The notes: generated from the sequence alone by a model not told the origin. A stretch of DNA of 33,347 bases from Candidatus Stoquefichus massiliensis AP9 (GCF_000455285.1 NZ_HG005287.1:250214-283560); one strand, 5' to 3'. Shown: positions 18,643-27,301, numbered from the stretch's first letter. Translations and numbers: made by a program.

Positions 18643-20034
18643 TTATAAACCTTTTTCAGTTAATTCTCTAGCCACATCATCTTTAATTGTGACACCTGCT
18701 GCTTCTAATTCTGTAATTTTATCAGCAAATTGTGGTAAGTATTTTTTATGAGCAATTAATAATTCATCTAAAACTCTTTTTGCATTTTCTCCAGAAGGGA
18801 CTTGAGGATTTAAGATAAATGCTTGTAAAGCTAATCCATAATCTCCTGTTACTGCTGCTTCTTCAACACACATTTCCATGTTCTTCATGCATTGTAACCA
18901 TCCTCTTTCAGCTGGCTCTAATGATCCAAATGCAATGGCTCTTGCTCCTGCTGAACCAATAAATGCAGAAACTTCTACTGCACAGTCAGCTGGTAAATCA
19001 GGAACTGCTCCATTATTTTTAGTTGTAACAACCATATGAGTATTACTATTTGCATAAATAGATGCAATTGTTTCACATGCTGCATCTGAGTAATGAGTTC
19101 CACCACGTTTTGTTAATTGTTCTGGTTTGTAGTTCAAAGCAGGGTCTTTATATAATTCAAATAGTTCTTCTTCTGTTTGTTTCACTTGTTGTCCACGTGT
19201 TCCAATTGTATTAAATTCTTCAATACCATGAGCTAACATTTCTTGTTGACGATAATAGTATCTATGATATCCACAAGGTAACATTTTCATTGCATTTAAT
19301 TGTTCTTTAAAATAAGAAACTGCATGAATATTAGCAGGAATTCCACCATCTTTACCTTCATACATTGCATCAATGATTTGTTGTGTTACATCATTACCAT
19401 TTAAATCAAAGACTTTATGCCAATGGAAATGGTTCAATCCAGCAAATTTATAAACCAATTCATCTAAAGTTTTACCAATCATTTCTGGTTCTTTCATCAT
19501 AGCACTTACTGGTACATTACATAATCCAATGACTTTATCCCATTGACCATATTTCATAACAGCTTCAGTAACCATACCACTTGGATTTGTAAAGTTGACT
19601 AACCATGCATCTGGACATAATTCTTTCATATCTTCTACAATACTTAAGATAACAGGAATTGTTCTCAATGCTTTAAACATTCCTCCAGCACCATTTGTTT
19701 CTTGTCCTAACATTCCATAAGAGAAAGGAATTCTTTCGTCTTTAATACGTGCATTTAATAAACCAACTCTAAATTGAGTAGTTACGAAGTCTGCATCTTT
19801 TAAAGCTTCTCTTCTGTCTAATGTTAAATGAACTTTCACATCATAAGGAGATGCATCCCACATACGTTGAGCCATAGCACCAACGATTTCTAATTTTTCT
19901 TTACCATCTTCAATGTCAACTAACCACATTTCTTTAATTGGAAGTTTTTCATATCTTTTGATAAATCCTTCCATTAATTCTGGAGTATAACTGCTTCCTC
20001 CACCAATTGTTACAATCTTTACTGCATTTTTCAT
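18643..20034 (-). CDS. GH4 6-phospho-beta-glucosidase
   Basis: 463 residues. This NAD- and Mn-dependent hydrolase cleaves 6-phospho-beta-glucosides by an oxidation-elimination route in the cytoplasm. The Rossmann motif is VTIGGGSSYTPELM at the N terminus. NPSGMVTEA (N150) and the metal site with Cys172 and His202 (LCNVP, AGLNHF) are present. The CNVP motif after LC is the one associated with 6-phospho-beta-glucosidases in GH4, so substrate class is well supported. It lies between a Lac-family EIIC gene and the ROK kinase gene on the same strand. It has a 185-base upstream spacer full of inverted repeats and may be transcribed both from its own promoter and by readthrough from EIIC. Confidence 0.93.
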   Translation of the reverse strand: MKNAVKIVTIGGGSSYTPELMEGFIKRYEKLPIKEMWLVDIEDGKEKLEIVGAMAQRMWDASPYDVKVHLTLDRREALKDADFVTTQFRVGLLNARIKDERIPFSYGMLGQETNGAGGMFKALRTIPVILSIVEDMKELCPDAWLVNFTNPSGMVTEAVMKYGQWDKVIGLCNVPVSAMMKEPEMIGKTLDELVYKFAGLNHFHWHKVFDLNGNDVTQQIIDAMYEGKDGGIPANIHAVSYFKEQLNAMKMLPCGYHRYYYRQQEMLAHGIEEFNTIGTRGQQVKQTEEELFELYKDPALNYKPEQLTKRGGTHYSDAACETIASIYANSNTHMVVTTKNNGAVPDLPADCAVEVSAFIGSAGARAIAFGSLEPAERGWLQCMKNMEMCVEEAAVTGDYGLALQAFILNPQVPSGENAKRVLDELLIAHKKYLPQFADKITELEAAGVTIKDDVARELTEKGL

Positions 20035-20087
20035 GTTAAAACCACCTTTCTATTTTATAAACATATCATAATTGATTTTATAAAGAA

Positions 20088-20101
20088 GTAAATGCATTTA
20101 C
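20088..20101. promoter_or_regulatory. Palindrome GTAAATGCATTTAC upstream of the GH4 gene
   Basis: A perfect 14-bp palindrome 54 bases upstream of the GH4 start, the first of several inverted repeats in this spacer. Possible operator. Confidence 0.4.
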
Positions 20102-20110
20102 ATACACTTT

Positions 20111-20121
20111 GTACACTGTAC
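20111..20121. promoter_or_regulatory. Palindrome GTACACTGTAC (candidate RpiR site)
   Basis: An 11-bp inverted repeat. Its TACACTGT core differs by one base from the TACAATGT core found in the 20-bp repeat at the EIIC/RpiR promoter region. Confidence 0.45.
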
Positions 20122-20122
20122 C

Positions 20123-20138
20123 CTTTTATCCATAAAAG
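20123..20138. repeat. Palindrome CTTTTATCCATAAAAG
   Basis: 7-bp arms around CC, directly beside the GTACACTGTAC element. Function unknown. Confidence 0.35.
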
Positions 20139-20154
20139 ATAGAGATAATAGTGT

Positions 20155-20162
20155 TACAATGT
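20155..20162. promoter_or_regulatory. TACAATGT motif copy upstream of the GH4 gene
   Basis: Exact match to the 8-base core of the inverted repeat at 21694-21749. Candidate half-site of the RpiR regulator, by shared sequence only. Confidence 0.4.
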
Positions 20163-20164
20163 TC

Positions 20165-20192
20165 CAAAAGTACAAGGATTGATCCTTGTACT
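20165..20192 (-). terminator. Hairpin after EIIC, possible partial terminator
   Basis: Perfect 11-bp arms (AGTACAAGGAT at 20169-20179 and its complement at 20182-20192) with a 2-base centre, 28 bases past the EIIC stop. Only four T residues follow on the minus strand, so readthrough into the GH4-ROK genes is likely. Confidence 0.6.
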
Positions 20193-20219
20193 CAATGTCA
20201 AAAATATTCTACTGGATAT

Positions 20220-21617
20220 CTAATCAACCATTTCTGATTGTTTGTTTTGATACTTTTCATATACCACTAAGAATGGTGCATAAATAACAACACAAGTAAC
20301 AATAACGATTAATTGTGAAACAGCACCCATGATGTTTCCACCAGTTGCTAAGAATCCCATTAATAGTGGGGGCATTGTCCAAGGGACTTCTAAAACGACT
20401 TTTGGACAGAAGCCAATCATTGTTAAAACATAACCAATTGTTATAGATATACATGGCGCTAAGATAAATGGAATCCCAAGTATTGGATTTAAAACAATAG
20501 GTAATCCAAATGTCACAGTTTCATTAATATTAAATAATCCTGGTACAACAGATAAAGCCGCAATCGCACGATTATCCTCTCTCTTGCCAAAGATAAAAAT
20601 AGCAATAATCAATGATAATGTCAGACCTGACCCTCCCCATTTACCAAACATTTCCAACATTGTTAAATTGAGAATATTAGGAATATCTTGCGGTCCACTG
20701 TAATTCGCAGATGTACAGGCAGCAGTGTTAGCATATAATAATGGTCTAAAAATTGATTGATTAACTGCCTCAACCATGTTATTACCATGAATACCAACTA
20801 ACCAAAACAATGAAATGACAACAAACAACAACAATACTGCAAGTAGATTATTCCCAATAATTTGCCCTAATGGTTCCTGAACCAGCGTGAAAATCAAATC
20901 ATTGACATAACTTCCTGTCACACTATGCACTGCAAATCCAATTCCACCGATCACAACAACTGTTAAAAATGCTGGAATTAAAACTTCAAAAGATTTGGCC
21001 ACCCCAGGTGGGACTTGTTCAGGCATTCTTATCTTCAATGCATCCATCTTTCTTAATAATCCAAAAATTTCTAAAGCAACTATACCAATAATTAATGCTG
21101 TAAACAGACCAGTCGCACCAGTATAAGATGATGAAATTCCACCAAAATCAGCAACTGTTGCTCCTTGTGGTAAAAAGTCAGCAACTGTCTTTGTTGTAGA
21201 ATCAGCTAACATTACAGTTTGTCCACTTAAACTATAACTATTAGGTGTCACAACCATCCATGATATAAATCCTAAAACACCACTAAATATACCTGTCTCA
21301 CCATTCATTTCCCCAATTTCTTGTGCAACCAAAATCACAATTCCAATTGAAATACATGAAATTGTTGCAAATTGAATAGCAGAGAATATAGTATTCAATG
21401 GTTCTAATTTCATCACAACTGGTAAGAGACTTCCTAAACCTTGAGGTGCTCCATTAACAACATTGTCATTAATGAAAACATTTGTCCAAAGTACTCCAAT
21501 AGCACCAGCAATTGTTGCTGGCATGAAGTTTTGAAACGCATTTTTGATAGCTGACAAATATTTATTTTGTCCACACCATGCCCCAATGCGCCCTAGCTTA
21601 TCAGCAAAAGCATCCAT
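20220..21617 (-). CDS. PTS EIIC permease, cellobiose/lichenan (Lac) family
   Basis: 465 residues, about ten membrane segments. Marks of the family are IKNAFQNFMPATIAGAIG near the N terminus, IRMPEQVPPGVAKS, FWLVGIHGNNM, and FNINETVTFGLPIVLN. It imports a beta-glucoside, probably cellobiose or a related disaccharide, with phosphorylation by EIIB and EIIA that are not encoded here. It is about 30 residues longer than the EIIC of the sulfatase operon. The extra length is mostly in an outer or loop region near residues 120-165. GGGAGGAAAGAAT precedes the ATG. It is expressed from a promoter divergent from the RpiR gene and is followed by the GH4 and ROK genes. Confidence 0.92.
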   Translation of the reverse strand: MDAFADKLGRIGAWCGQNKYLSAIKNAFQNFMPATIAGAIGVLWTNVFINDNVVNGAPQGLGSLLPVVMKLEPLNTIFSAIQFATISCISIGIVILVAQEIGEMNGETGIFSGVLGFISWMVVTPNSYSLSGQTVMLADSTTKTVADFLPQGATVADFGGISSSYTGATGLFTALIIGIVALEIFGLLRKMDALKIRMPEQVPPGVAKSFEVLIPAFLTVVVIGGIGFAVHSVTGSYVNDLIFTLVQEPLGQIIGNNLLAVLLLFVVISLFWLVGIHGNNMVEAVNQSIFRPLLYANTAACTSANYSGPQDIPNILNLTMLEMFGKWGGSGLTLSLIIAIFIFGKREDNRAIAALSVVPGLFNINETVTFGLPIVLNPILGIPFILAPCISITIGYVLTMIGFCPKVVLEVPWTMPPLLMGFLATGGNIMGAVSQLIVIVTCVVIYAPFLVVYEKYQNKQSEMVD

Positions 21618-21648
21618 ATTCTTTCCTCCCTTTTTTGAATATGCTTAC

Positions 21649-21676
21649 ATTATATTAATTTTATCTTTAGAAACAA
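21649..21676 (-). promoter_or_regulatory. Promoter of EIIC (GH4/ROK module)
   Basis: Minus-strand TTGTTT (21671-21676), 16-nt spacer, consensus TATAAT (21649-21654), 31 bases before the ATG. Confidence 0.6.
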
Positions 21677-21693
21677 TCGTTTATAAATGAACA

Positions 21694-21749
21694 GGTACAA
21701 TGTATCTTGAAAAGAAAAATAACTTCATGTTTTCAAGAAACATTGTACC
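21694..21749. promoter_or_regulatory. Large inverted repeat between EIIC and the RpiR gene
   Basis: Two 20-bp arms (21694-21713 and 21730-21749) match at 19 of 20 positions in inverted orientation across a 16-base spacer. Each arm begins GGTACAATGT. It lies upstream of the EIIC -35 and upstream of the RpiR -10, so it is the prime candidate for RpiR binding. Confidence 0.7.
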
Positions 21750-21787
21750 AAATAAGAAAATATCTCAAATAAACACAAAAAGCATTA

Positions 21788-21793
21788 TATAAT
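21788..21793 (+). promoter_or_regulatory. -10 element of the RpiR gene
   Basis: Consensus TATAAT 22 bases before the ATG. No good -35 is seen at the expected distance. Confidence 0.4.
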
Positions 21794-21815
21794 AGAAATA
21801 AATGAGGTGAGATCA

Positions 21816-22697
21816 ATGTTAATACAAGAGAAACTGAAAGAAAAAGATGCATTTTCTGATATTGAAAAGAATATTGCAGAATATATTTTAAAAATTGATA
21901 TGAAAATAAAAAAAGAAAGTGTCCGTCATATTGCTGAGCATACTTATACCTCTCCTTCTTCTGTGATGCGATTTTGTCAAAAATTAGGTTTTGAAGGATA
22001 TGTTGATTTTAAGGAAGCTTATATTCAAGAAATTGAATATTTATCTTCTCATTTTCAAGATGTAGATGCGAACTATCCTTTTTTACCTAATGATAAAAAT
22101 GTTGTGATTGCTAATAAGATTGGCATACTGTATGAAGAAACGATTAAGGATACTCTTAGTTTAATTCATCATGATTCTCTACAACAAGCTGCAAATATGC
22201 TAGATAAAGCAAAAAATATCTATGTATGTTCATCAGGTGCTTCTAAAGATATTGCAAAAGTGTTTAAAGACAATATGTTAAAAATCGGTAAAACAGTTAT
22301 TTCTTATCATAATACAAGTGATATTTATTATGAAGCATGTTTTTGTGACCAAACAAATTGTTTTATTATCATTTCTTATTCTGGAGAAACTGCTCGTGCC
22401 ATTAAAGTAGCTCAAAAACTAAAAGAACGTCATATTCCTATGATTGCTATTACATCATATGGTCATAATACACTTACAAATTTATCTAAATGTTGTCTAC
22501 ATATTTCTACTAGGCAAAAATTAATCTCTAACCTTGGCAACTTTTCTATCAATTTATCAATTCTTTATATTCTAGATATTCTTTATGCAAATTGTTTTCA
22601 TTTTCATTATCATCAATATCTAGAAGATAAAATAAAATATTCTCATGAAATGGAAATTGACCGAAAATCAGATAATCCCATTCTCAAAGAAGAATAA
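21816..22697 (+). CDS. RpiR-family transcriptional regulator
   Basis: About 293 residues from the ATG at 21816; the GAGGTGA ribosome site at 21804-21810 contains the earlier in-frame GTG, so that codon is not the start. The N-terminal domain (1-77) is the RpiR helix-turn-helix: SVRHIAEHTYTSPSSVMRFCQ and LGFEGYVDFK. A SIS sugar-phosphate domain (about 110-245) contains YVCSSGASKDIAKVF and IIISYSGETARAIKVA. RpiR regulators sense sugar phosphates. It is divergent from the EIIC gene and likely controls the EIIC-GH4-ROK group through the inverted repeat between them. Confidence 0.92.
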   Translation: MLIQEKLKEKDAFSDIEKNIAEYILKIDMKIKKESVRHIAEHTYTSPSSVMRFCQKLGFEGYVDFKEAYIQEIEYLSSHFQDVDANYPFLPNDKNVVIANKIGILYEETIKDTLSLIHHDSLQQAANMLDKAKNIYVCSSGASKDIAKVFKDNMLKIGKTVISYHNTSDIYYEACFCDQTNCFIIISYSGETARAIKVAQKLKERHIPMIAITSYGHNTLTNLSKCCLHISTRQKLISNLGNFSINLSILYILDILYANCFHFHYHQYLEDKIKYSHEMEIDRKSDNPILKEE

Positions 22698-22702
22698 CAA
22701 AA

Positions 22703-22748
22703 GAGATTTCATAACTATATCCTCATAGTTGTGAAATCTCCTATTTTT
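22703..22748. terminator. Bidirectional terminator between RpiR and MATE genes
   Basis: 16-base arms GAGATTTCATAACTAT (22703-22718) and 22725-22740, with one mismatch, followed by a T run on the plus strand and by TTTTGTT on the minus strand. Confidence 0.8.
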
Positions 22749-24090
22749 ATTGTCTAATAAGATATATTTTTTTCATTACAAAATAATAGCAAATTGCAAT
22801 GACTAATCCTTTGGCTATACTTGAAATAGAAATAGCCCACCAAATTCCATTTAATGCCAGTACTGTTGACGATAATATCATGACAAGTGGAATTCTAGCT
22901 GCTGTTAATATAACTGATACACTTGACGGAATAAAAGTCTTTCCTAAGCCATTTAATGTTCCTGCAAGGGTACTTTCAATACACATAAATAATTGTGAAA
23001 AAGCAAGAATCTGTAAATAATCTACCCCTAAAGGAATAACATCTTTTTCTGTAATAAAAATTTGGAATATCATTTGTGGAAATATGAAGAGAACAGCAGT
23101 TGTGAAGATACCCCATATGATACATGTCTTTAAAGCAGAATATGTTCCTTTTTTAACACGTTCAATATTATTAGCCCCATAGTTTTGTGCTACAAAAGCA
23201 TTTAACGCATTTCCAAATCCTTCAGCACTCATCCATGATATAGATTCTATTTGTGACCCAACTTTCTGAACTGCTATCGCAACATCACCATATCCTGCGA
23301 TAAATCTCGCAATAACCATAGAAATAAAAGTAAAGCATAAACTTTGTAATCCTGTTGGTAATCCAATCTTCATAATTTTAGAATAAATTGAATAAGGATT
23401 CATAACCCAAATTTTCATTTCATCAAATAAAATACTATCTTTTCTTGCATAATAAATCATCATTAACATAACAATGATCTGTGAAATAACTGTAGCAATT
23501 GCTGCTCCAGGAACTCCCATGTTAAAAGTGAAAATTAATAAAGGATCTAATATGATATTTAAAATAAGTCCAACTGTTGTTGCTATAAAAGGATGATGAC
23601 TATTTCCAATAGCTGTCATTAAACTTGTAAATATCTGATTTATAAAATTAACGACTACAAACCCACATGTCACAATAAGATAAATTTCTGCTTGATAAAT
23701 CACTTCTGTAGATGTTAGATTAAAAAATCCTATCATTGGTTTGTAAAAAAGAAGTGTCAAAATTCCATATAATAGACCAAAAATGATTCCTAATTGAATT
23801 GTAGCTGAAGCATATTGTGTTGCCTGTTTTTTCTGGTTAGAACCGATAGCCTGTCCAACACAAACTTGTCCACCCATCTTAGCAAGAGTACTAATCCCAT
23901 TAGATAACCACATATACATTCCAGCACTTCCTACTGCTGCAACAGCACTTGCACCAATTCTTCCAATCCAAATCATATCAATCAAATTATAAGCCATCTG
24001 TATTAATGATGTTCCCATTATTGGTAAAGCTAATTTCATCAAGGTTTTAAATATAGGTCCTTCTAATAAATTCATTGATTTCTTCATCAT
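22747..24090 (-). CDS. MATE-family multidrug/cation antiporter
   Basis: 447 residues with twelve hydrophobic segments and the two-fold repeat of MATE proteins. N-terminal LMKLALPIMGTSLIQMAYNLIDMIWIG is the classic first-helix motif, repeated in the second half as LPTGLQSLCFTFISMVIARF. NALNAFVAQNYGANN and the earlier KMGGQVCVGQAIGSNQ are the paired loop motifs. It probably exports drugs or metabolites using a sodium or proton gradient; the substrate is unknown. It lies downstream of parB but is separated from it by a strong terminator, so it likely has its own promoter. Confidence 0.92.
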   Translation of the reverse strand: MMKKSMNLLEGPIFKTLMKLALPIMGTSLIQMAYNLIDMIWIGRIGASAVAAVGSAGMYMWLSNGISTLAKMGGQVCVGQAIGSNQKKQATQYASATIQLGIIFGLLYGILTLLFYKPMIGFFNLTSTEVIYQAEIYLIVTCGFVVVNFINQIFTSLMTAIGNSHHPFIATTVGLILNIILDPLLIFTFNMGVPGAAIATVISQIIVMLMMIYYARKDSILFDEMKIWVMNPYSIYSKIMKIGLPTGLQSLCFTFISMVIARFIAGYGDVAIAVQKVGSQIESISWMSAEGFGNALNAFVAQNYGANNIERVKKGTYSALKTCIIWGIFTTAVLFIFPQMIFQIFITEKDVIPLGVDYLQILAFSQLFMCIESTLAGTLNGLGKTFIPSSVSVILTAARIPLVMILSSTVLALNGIWWAISISSIAKGLVIAICYYFVMKKIYLIRQ

Positions 24091-24102
24091 TTTACTCCTA
24101 TC

Positions 24103-24129
24103 AAAAAGAAGAACTTACTAAAGTTCTTC
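24103..24129 (-). terminator. Terminator of the parAB genes
   Basis: GAAGAACTT (24108-24116) pairs with AAGTTCTTC (24121-24129) around a 4-nt loop, followed on the minus strand by TTTTTG. It overlaps the parB stop codon. Confidence 0.85.
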
Positions 24130-25014
24130 CTCTATAACTCCCATCAATTCTAAAATTCTATTTAAATCTTTTATATCTGTATATTTAATTGTAATTGAAT
24201 TATCAGCTACTTTTATCTTAGTACGATATTTCTTTCTTAATAAACCTTCGACATAAACATATTCTTTTGGTTTTGGCTCTTTTGGTTTTGCTATTCTTGC
24301 AGCCTGTAACTTAATTCCTTTAACAATATCTTCAACTTCTCTTACTGATAATTGTTGATCTATTGCTTTTTGAGCAACTTCTAAAGCTTTCTTTTCATCA
24401 ATTGTAATCAAAGGTTTAATATGTCCCATAGTTAATTGACCATCTAAAACATAATCTTGCATCTTTTTAGGCATTTTTAGTAGTCTAACAGTATTCGCAA
24501 TATGTGCTCTTGATTTGCCAACACGTTTTGACAATTCTTCTTGTGTCAGCTTTAATTTTTTCATCATTGTTGCATAAGCTTGTGCCTCTTCAATTGCATT
24601 TAAATCCTCACGTTGAATATTCTCTAACAGTGCAATTTCCATCATTTGCTGATCAGTAAATTCTACAATAATAGCAGGAACATCAGGCAAGCCAACAATA
24701 GAAGCTGCTCTAAAACGTCTTTCCCCAGCAACAATTTCATAACCCTGAACAGATTGTTTGACAATAATTGGCTGAAAGATACCATGTTCTTTAATTGACT
24801 GTGCAAGTTCATTAAGCTTTTCTTCATCAAAATGCTTTCTAGGCTGATATGGATTTGGTCTGATTTCATTTAAAGGAATTTGAACTTGAGATAAAGTTGG
24901 TGCTTTCTTTTCAATAGCATCAATAACGGATTGTAAATCTCCACCTTGAGAAGCATCTCCAAAAATAGCATCTAATCCTTTTCCTAATTTTTTTGACTTC
25001 TTACTTGTTGCCAT
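24118..25014 (-). CDS. parB: ParB/Spo0J chromosome-partitioning protein
   Basis: 298 residues. It binds parS sites, slides as a CTP clamp and loads SMC. The basic N-terminal KKSKKLGKGLDAIFG tail is typical of Spo0J-type ParB and contacts ParA. The CTP-binding domain (about 40-130) includes IRPNPYQPRKHFDE and the GERRFRAA motif. The helix-turn-helix (about 140-185) is LTQEELSKRVGKSRAHIANTVRLL. The C-terminal dimer domain ends the protein. It overlaps parA by 14 bases. No parS palindrome of the usual TGTTTCACGTGAAACA form was seen in this window. Confidence 0.95.
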   Translation of the reverse strand: MATSKKSKKLGKGLDAIFGDASQGGDLQSVIDAIEKKAPTLSQVQIPLNEIRPNPYQPRKHFDEEKLNELAQSIKEHGIFQPIIVKQSVQGYEIVAGERRFRAASIVGLPDVPAIIVEFTDQQMMEIALLENIQREDLNAIEEAQAYATMMKKLKLTQEELSKRVGKSRAHIANTVRLLKMPKKMQDYVLDGQLTMGHIKPLITIDEKKALEVAQKAIDQQLSVREVEDIVKGIKLQAARIAKPKEPKPKEYVYVEGLLRKKYRTKIKVADNSITIKYTDIKDLNRILELMGVIEEEL

Positions 25015-25774
25015 TGCGTTTCACCACTTCCTTTGCCAACTTTGCATATGATTTTGCCCCTTCTGAACTACTATCATAATCAAAAATATTTAATCCTTCT
25101 GATGGTGCCTCTGATAACTTAATATTCCGAGGAATCACAACATCATAAACCTTCTCTCTAAAGTATTTTCTAACTTCTTGAGACACTTCAATCCCTAAAT
25201 TCGTACGTGAATCAAGCATAGTTAATAAGACTCCTTCAATTGTTAAATCTTCATTAAAAACTTTCTGAGTTAATAAAATTGTATTTAATAACTGAGTTAA
25301 TCCTTCCAATGCATAATACTCACATTGTACAGGTATTAAAACAGAATCAGATGCTGTTAAAGCATTTGTATTCAATAACCCTAAAGCTGGAGGACAGTCA
25401 ACGATCACATAATCATATCTATCTCTCACTAACTCTAGTGCATTCTTTAATCTTTGTTCTCTCCCTGTCTTTACCTGAGATAATTCTATCTCTACTCCTG
25501 CTAAATCAATATTTGCAGGAACAATATCTAAACGCTCTACATCTGTAGAGACAATAATATCTTTTAGTGGTGTATTTTGAGTAATTGCATCATAAACAGT
25601 TAAATCTAATGCAGAACGATCTACTCCAATTCCTTGAGTTGCATTCGCCTGAGGATCAATATCAATTAATAGCACTTTCTTACCCATATATGCAAGTGCA
25701 GCACTTAAATTAACACTTGTTGTGGTTTTTCCAACTCCACCTTTTTGATTTGTAACGGCTATAACTTTTGACAT
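25001..25774 (-). CDS. parA: ParA/Soj chromosome-partitioning ATPase
   Basis: About 257 residues from the ATG at 25774. AAGGAGG lies 8 nt before this ATG but only 2 nt before an in-frame ATG at 25780, so the inner start is better. The deviant Walker A motif is QKGGVGKTT (residues 10-18), including the signature first Lys. Walker A' is DIDPQANAT, and Walker B is DYVIVDCPPALGLL. It has no N-terminal helix-turn-helix, so it is the chromosomal Soj type, not the plasmid P1 type. It works with ParB in origin segregation. It lies 46 bases after psd on the same strand and may be partly cotranscribed with the phospholipid genes. Confidence 0.95.
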   Translation of the reverse strand: MSKVIAVTNQKGGVGKTTTSVNLSAALAYMGKKVLLIDIDPQANATQGIGVDRSALDLTVYDAITQNTPLKDIIVSTDVERLDIVPANIDLAGVEIELSQVKTGREQRLKNALELVRDRYDYVIVDCPPALGLLNTNALTASDSVLIPVQCEYYALEGLTQLLNTILLTQKVFNEDLTIEGVLLTMLDSRTNLGIEVSQEVRKYFREKVYDVVIPRNIKLSEAPSEGLNIFDYDSSSEGAKSYAKLAKEVVKRNGNK

Positions 25775-25820
25775 CTTCATTTCCTCCTTGATAACATATG
25801 CGTGATTATTCTATCACAAC

Positions 25821-26684
25821 TCATACTCTTTTTACACCTATTTTTTCACCCATTAAAACTCTCGTTTCATCATGAGTCTTTGAATTCTTTATAATATCTA
25901 TATCAATATCAACAATATCCTTTTTAAAAAACATAACAATCGTCGATCCACCAAACTCAAAATATCCTTTTTCATCACCCTTGCAAAATGATTGAAGATG
26001 ATGATTTACGATTTTTCCCACCATCATTGCACCAACTTCCATATAAATAACATCGTTAAAATTCTTTGTATGTAGTACAGAATAAGAACGTGAATTTTGT
26101 TTATATATAGGATAATAATCATTAGCAATTGGATTCACGGTATGAAAAACTCCTGAAATATAACGATCTTCTTCTTTTGTTCCATCATCGATAAAACAAT
26201 AACGATGGTAATCATCTACTGTTAATCTAAAAATCAAACATATTCCATCTTGATAGACACTCGCTAATTCTTTACTTTGTAAAAGATCCTCCATAGAATA
26301 AAAAGAATCTTTAATTTGAACATGTAAATCTTCAGAAATAGAATAATATGTCAGTTTTGAATCTGCAGGAGCAATCAATATATGACTTTCCTTGGCAATT
26401 GGACGCTGTCCAATTTTTATTTTCCTTGTAAAAAAATCATTGTAGCTATGATAATCTTGAGCAATATACTGATCCATATCAATATGATTCTTATTAATAA
26501 ATGGTTCAATTTTACGTTTAGACAAAAAACTATTCATATACATTCCACCTAAGTGGGTAATAAAAGGAAGGGTTAGCACTTTCAGCATACATCTTCCTAA
26601 TAAATGACTATATAACATTTTCAAGAAATTATTTTGGCTTTGATCAACAATAAGTTCCTGACCCTTTCTATCATAGATTTTCAT
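25821..26684 (-). CDS. psd: Phosphatidylserine decarboxylase
   Basis: 287-residue proenzyme that converts phosphatidylserine to phosphatidylethanolamine at the membrane. The self-cleavage motif is GGST at residues 245-248 (FEFGGSTIV), so cleavage before Ser247 makes the pyruvoyl group. Conserved family parts include PADSKL, FRLTVDDYHRYCF with the catalytic Asp-x-x-His and His region, the HTVNP motif and MEVGAMMVGKI. GGST rather than LGST is usual for the longer Gram-positive-type enzymes. The start codon shares one base with the pssA stop (TAATG), so translation is coupled to the gene that makes its substrate. Confidence 0.95.
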   Translation of the reverse strand: MKIYDRKGQELIVDQSQNNFLKMLYSHLLGRCMLKVLTLPFITHLGGMYMNSFLSKRKIEPFINKNHIDMDQYIAQDYHSYNDFFTRKIKIGQRPIAKESHILIAPADSKLTYYSISEDLHVQIKDSFYSMEDLLQSKELASVYQDGICLIFRLTVDDYHRYCFIDDGTKEEDRYISGVFHTVNPIANDYYPIYKQNSRSYSVLHTKNFNDVIYMEVGAMMVGKIVNHHLQSFCKGDEKGYFEFGGSTIVMFFKKDIVDIDIDIIKNSKTHDETRVLMGEKIGVKRV

Positions 26685-27301
26685 TATAACAATACCAATC
26701 CTACCAAAACGAATGCTCCAATACCTATCATTCCCATAATTCCCTTAAAACCAGGTTTAGGAACAGCAAAATCAACAACAAATGCAATCGCTACAATCCC
26801 CATAATCCATCCATAGATACTATAAGTCAATAAAGGACTTAAAAAATATCTTAATAAATAAATCATAGGAAATATTAATGAAGAACTTGTGACTGGTAAT
26901 CCTTGATAATATTTTCTCTTTTCAGCAGTCTCTTTTTGGCGCATTTCTTCTGCTACATTAAAATAACCTAATCTGCTCACTGCACAAATCGCATACAAAG
27001 CAAAAATGAAAAACCAAATATACCCATTCAATCCCATTGTATAGCCAATAATAGCTGGGAATATTCCAAAACTAAACATATCTGCTAAAGAATCAATTTG
27101 AATACCAAATTTCTTTTCTTCTTCAGTCCGATTCTTTTTTGTACGTGCCACCATTCCATCAAAAGAGTCAAATGCTCCACATAATAATAAACAGATTAAA
27201 GCTCCGACTGTGTTCCCTTTAAACGCCAAATGCGTCCCAAATAAAGCACTTATTAGACTTAAATATGTTAATATCACCGTATAATTATAGTAACCAATCA
27301 T
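26684..27301 (-). CDS. pssA: CDP-diacylglycerol-serine O-phosphatidyltransferase
   Basis: 205-residue membrane enzyme that makes phosphatidylserine from CDP-diacylglycerol and serine. The CDP-alcohol transferase motif is complete: D45, D48-G49, A52-R53, G66, D70 and D74. The gap between AR and G is 12 residues, longer than the common 8, due to the RTEEEKKF stretch, which I regard as normal for this PssA group. About six membrane segments surround it. It is the first gene of a pssA-psd pair giving the full route to phosphatidylethanolamine. Confidence 0.94.
   Translation of the reverse strand: MIGYYNYTVILTYLSLISALFGTHLAFKGNTVGALICLLLCGAFDSFDGMVARTKKNRTEEEKKFGIQIDSLADMFSFGIFPAIIGYTMGLNGYIWFFIFALYAICAVSRLGYFNVAEEMRQKETAEKRKYYQGLPVTSSSLIFPMIYLLRYFLSPLLTYSIYGWIMGIVAIAFVVDFAVPKPGFKGIMGMIGIGAFVLVGLVLL

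Noticed and set aside
19185-19210. Possible parS site (CCACGTG core) inside the GH4 gene
   Set aside because: Only the CACGTG core fits; the outer bases do not match the TGTTTCACGTGAAACA consensus, and the stretch encodes conserved GH4 residues.
25802-25818. Small inverted repeat GTGAT/ATCAC between psd and parA as a terminator
   Set aside because: The stem is only 5 bp and there is no T run on the minus strand.
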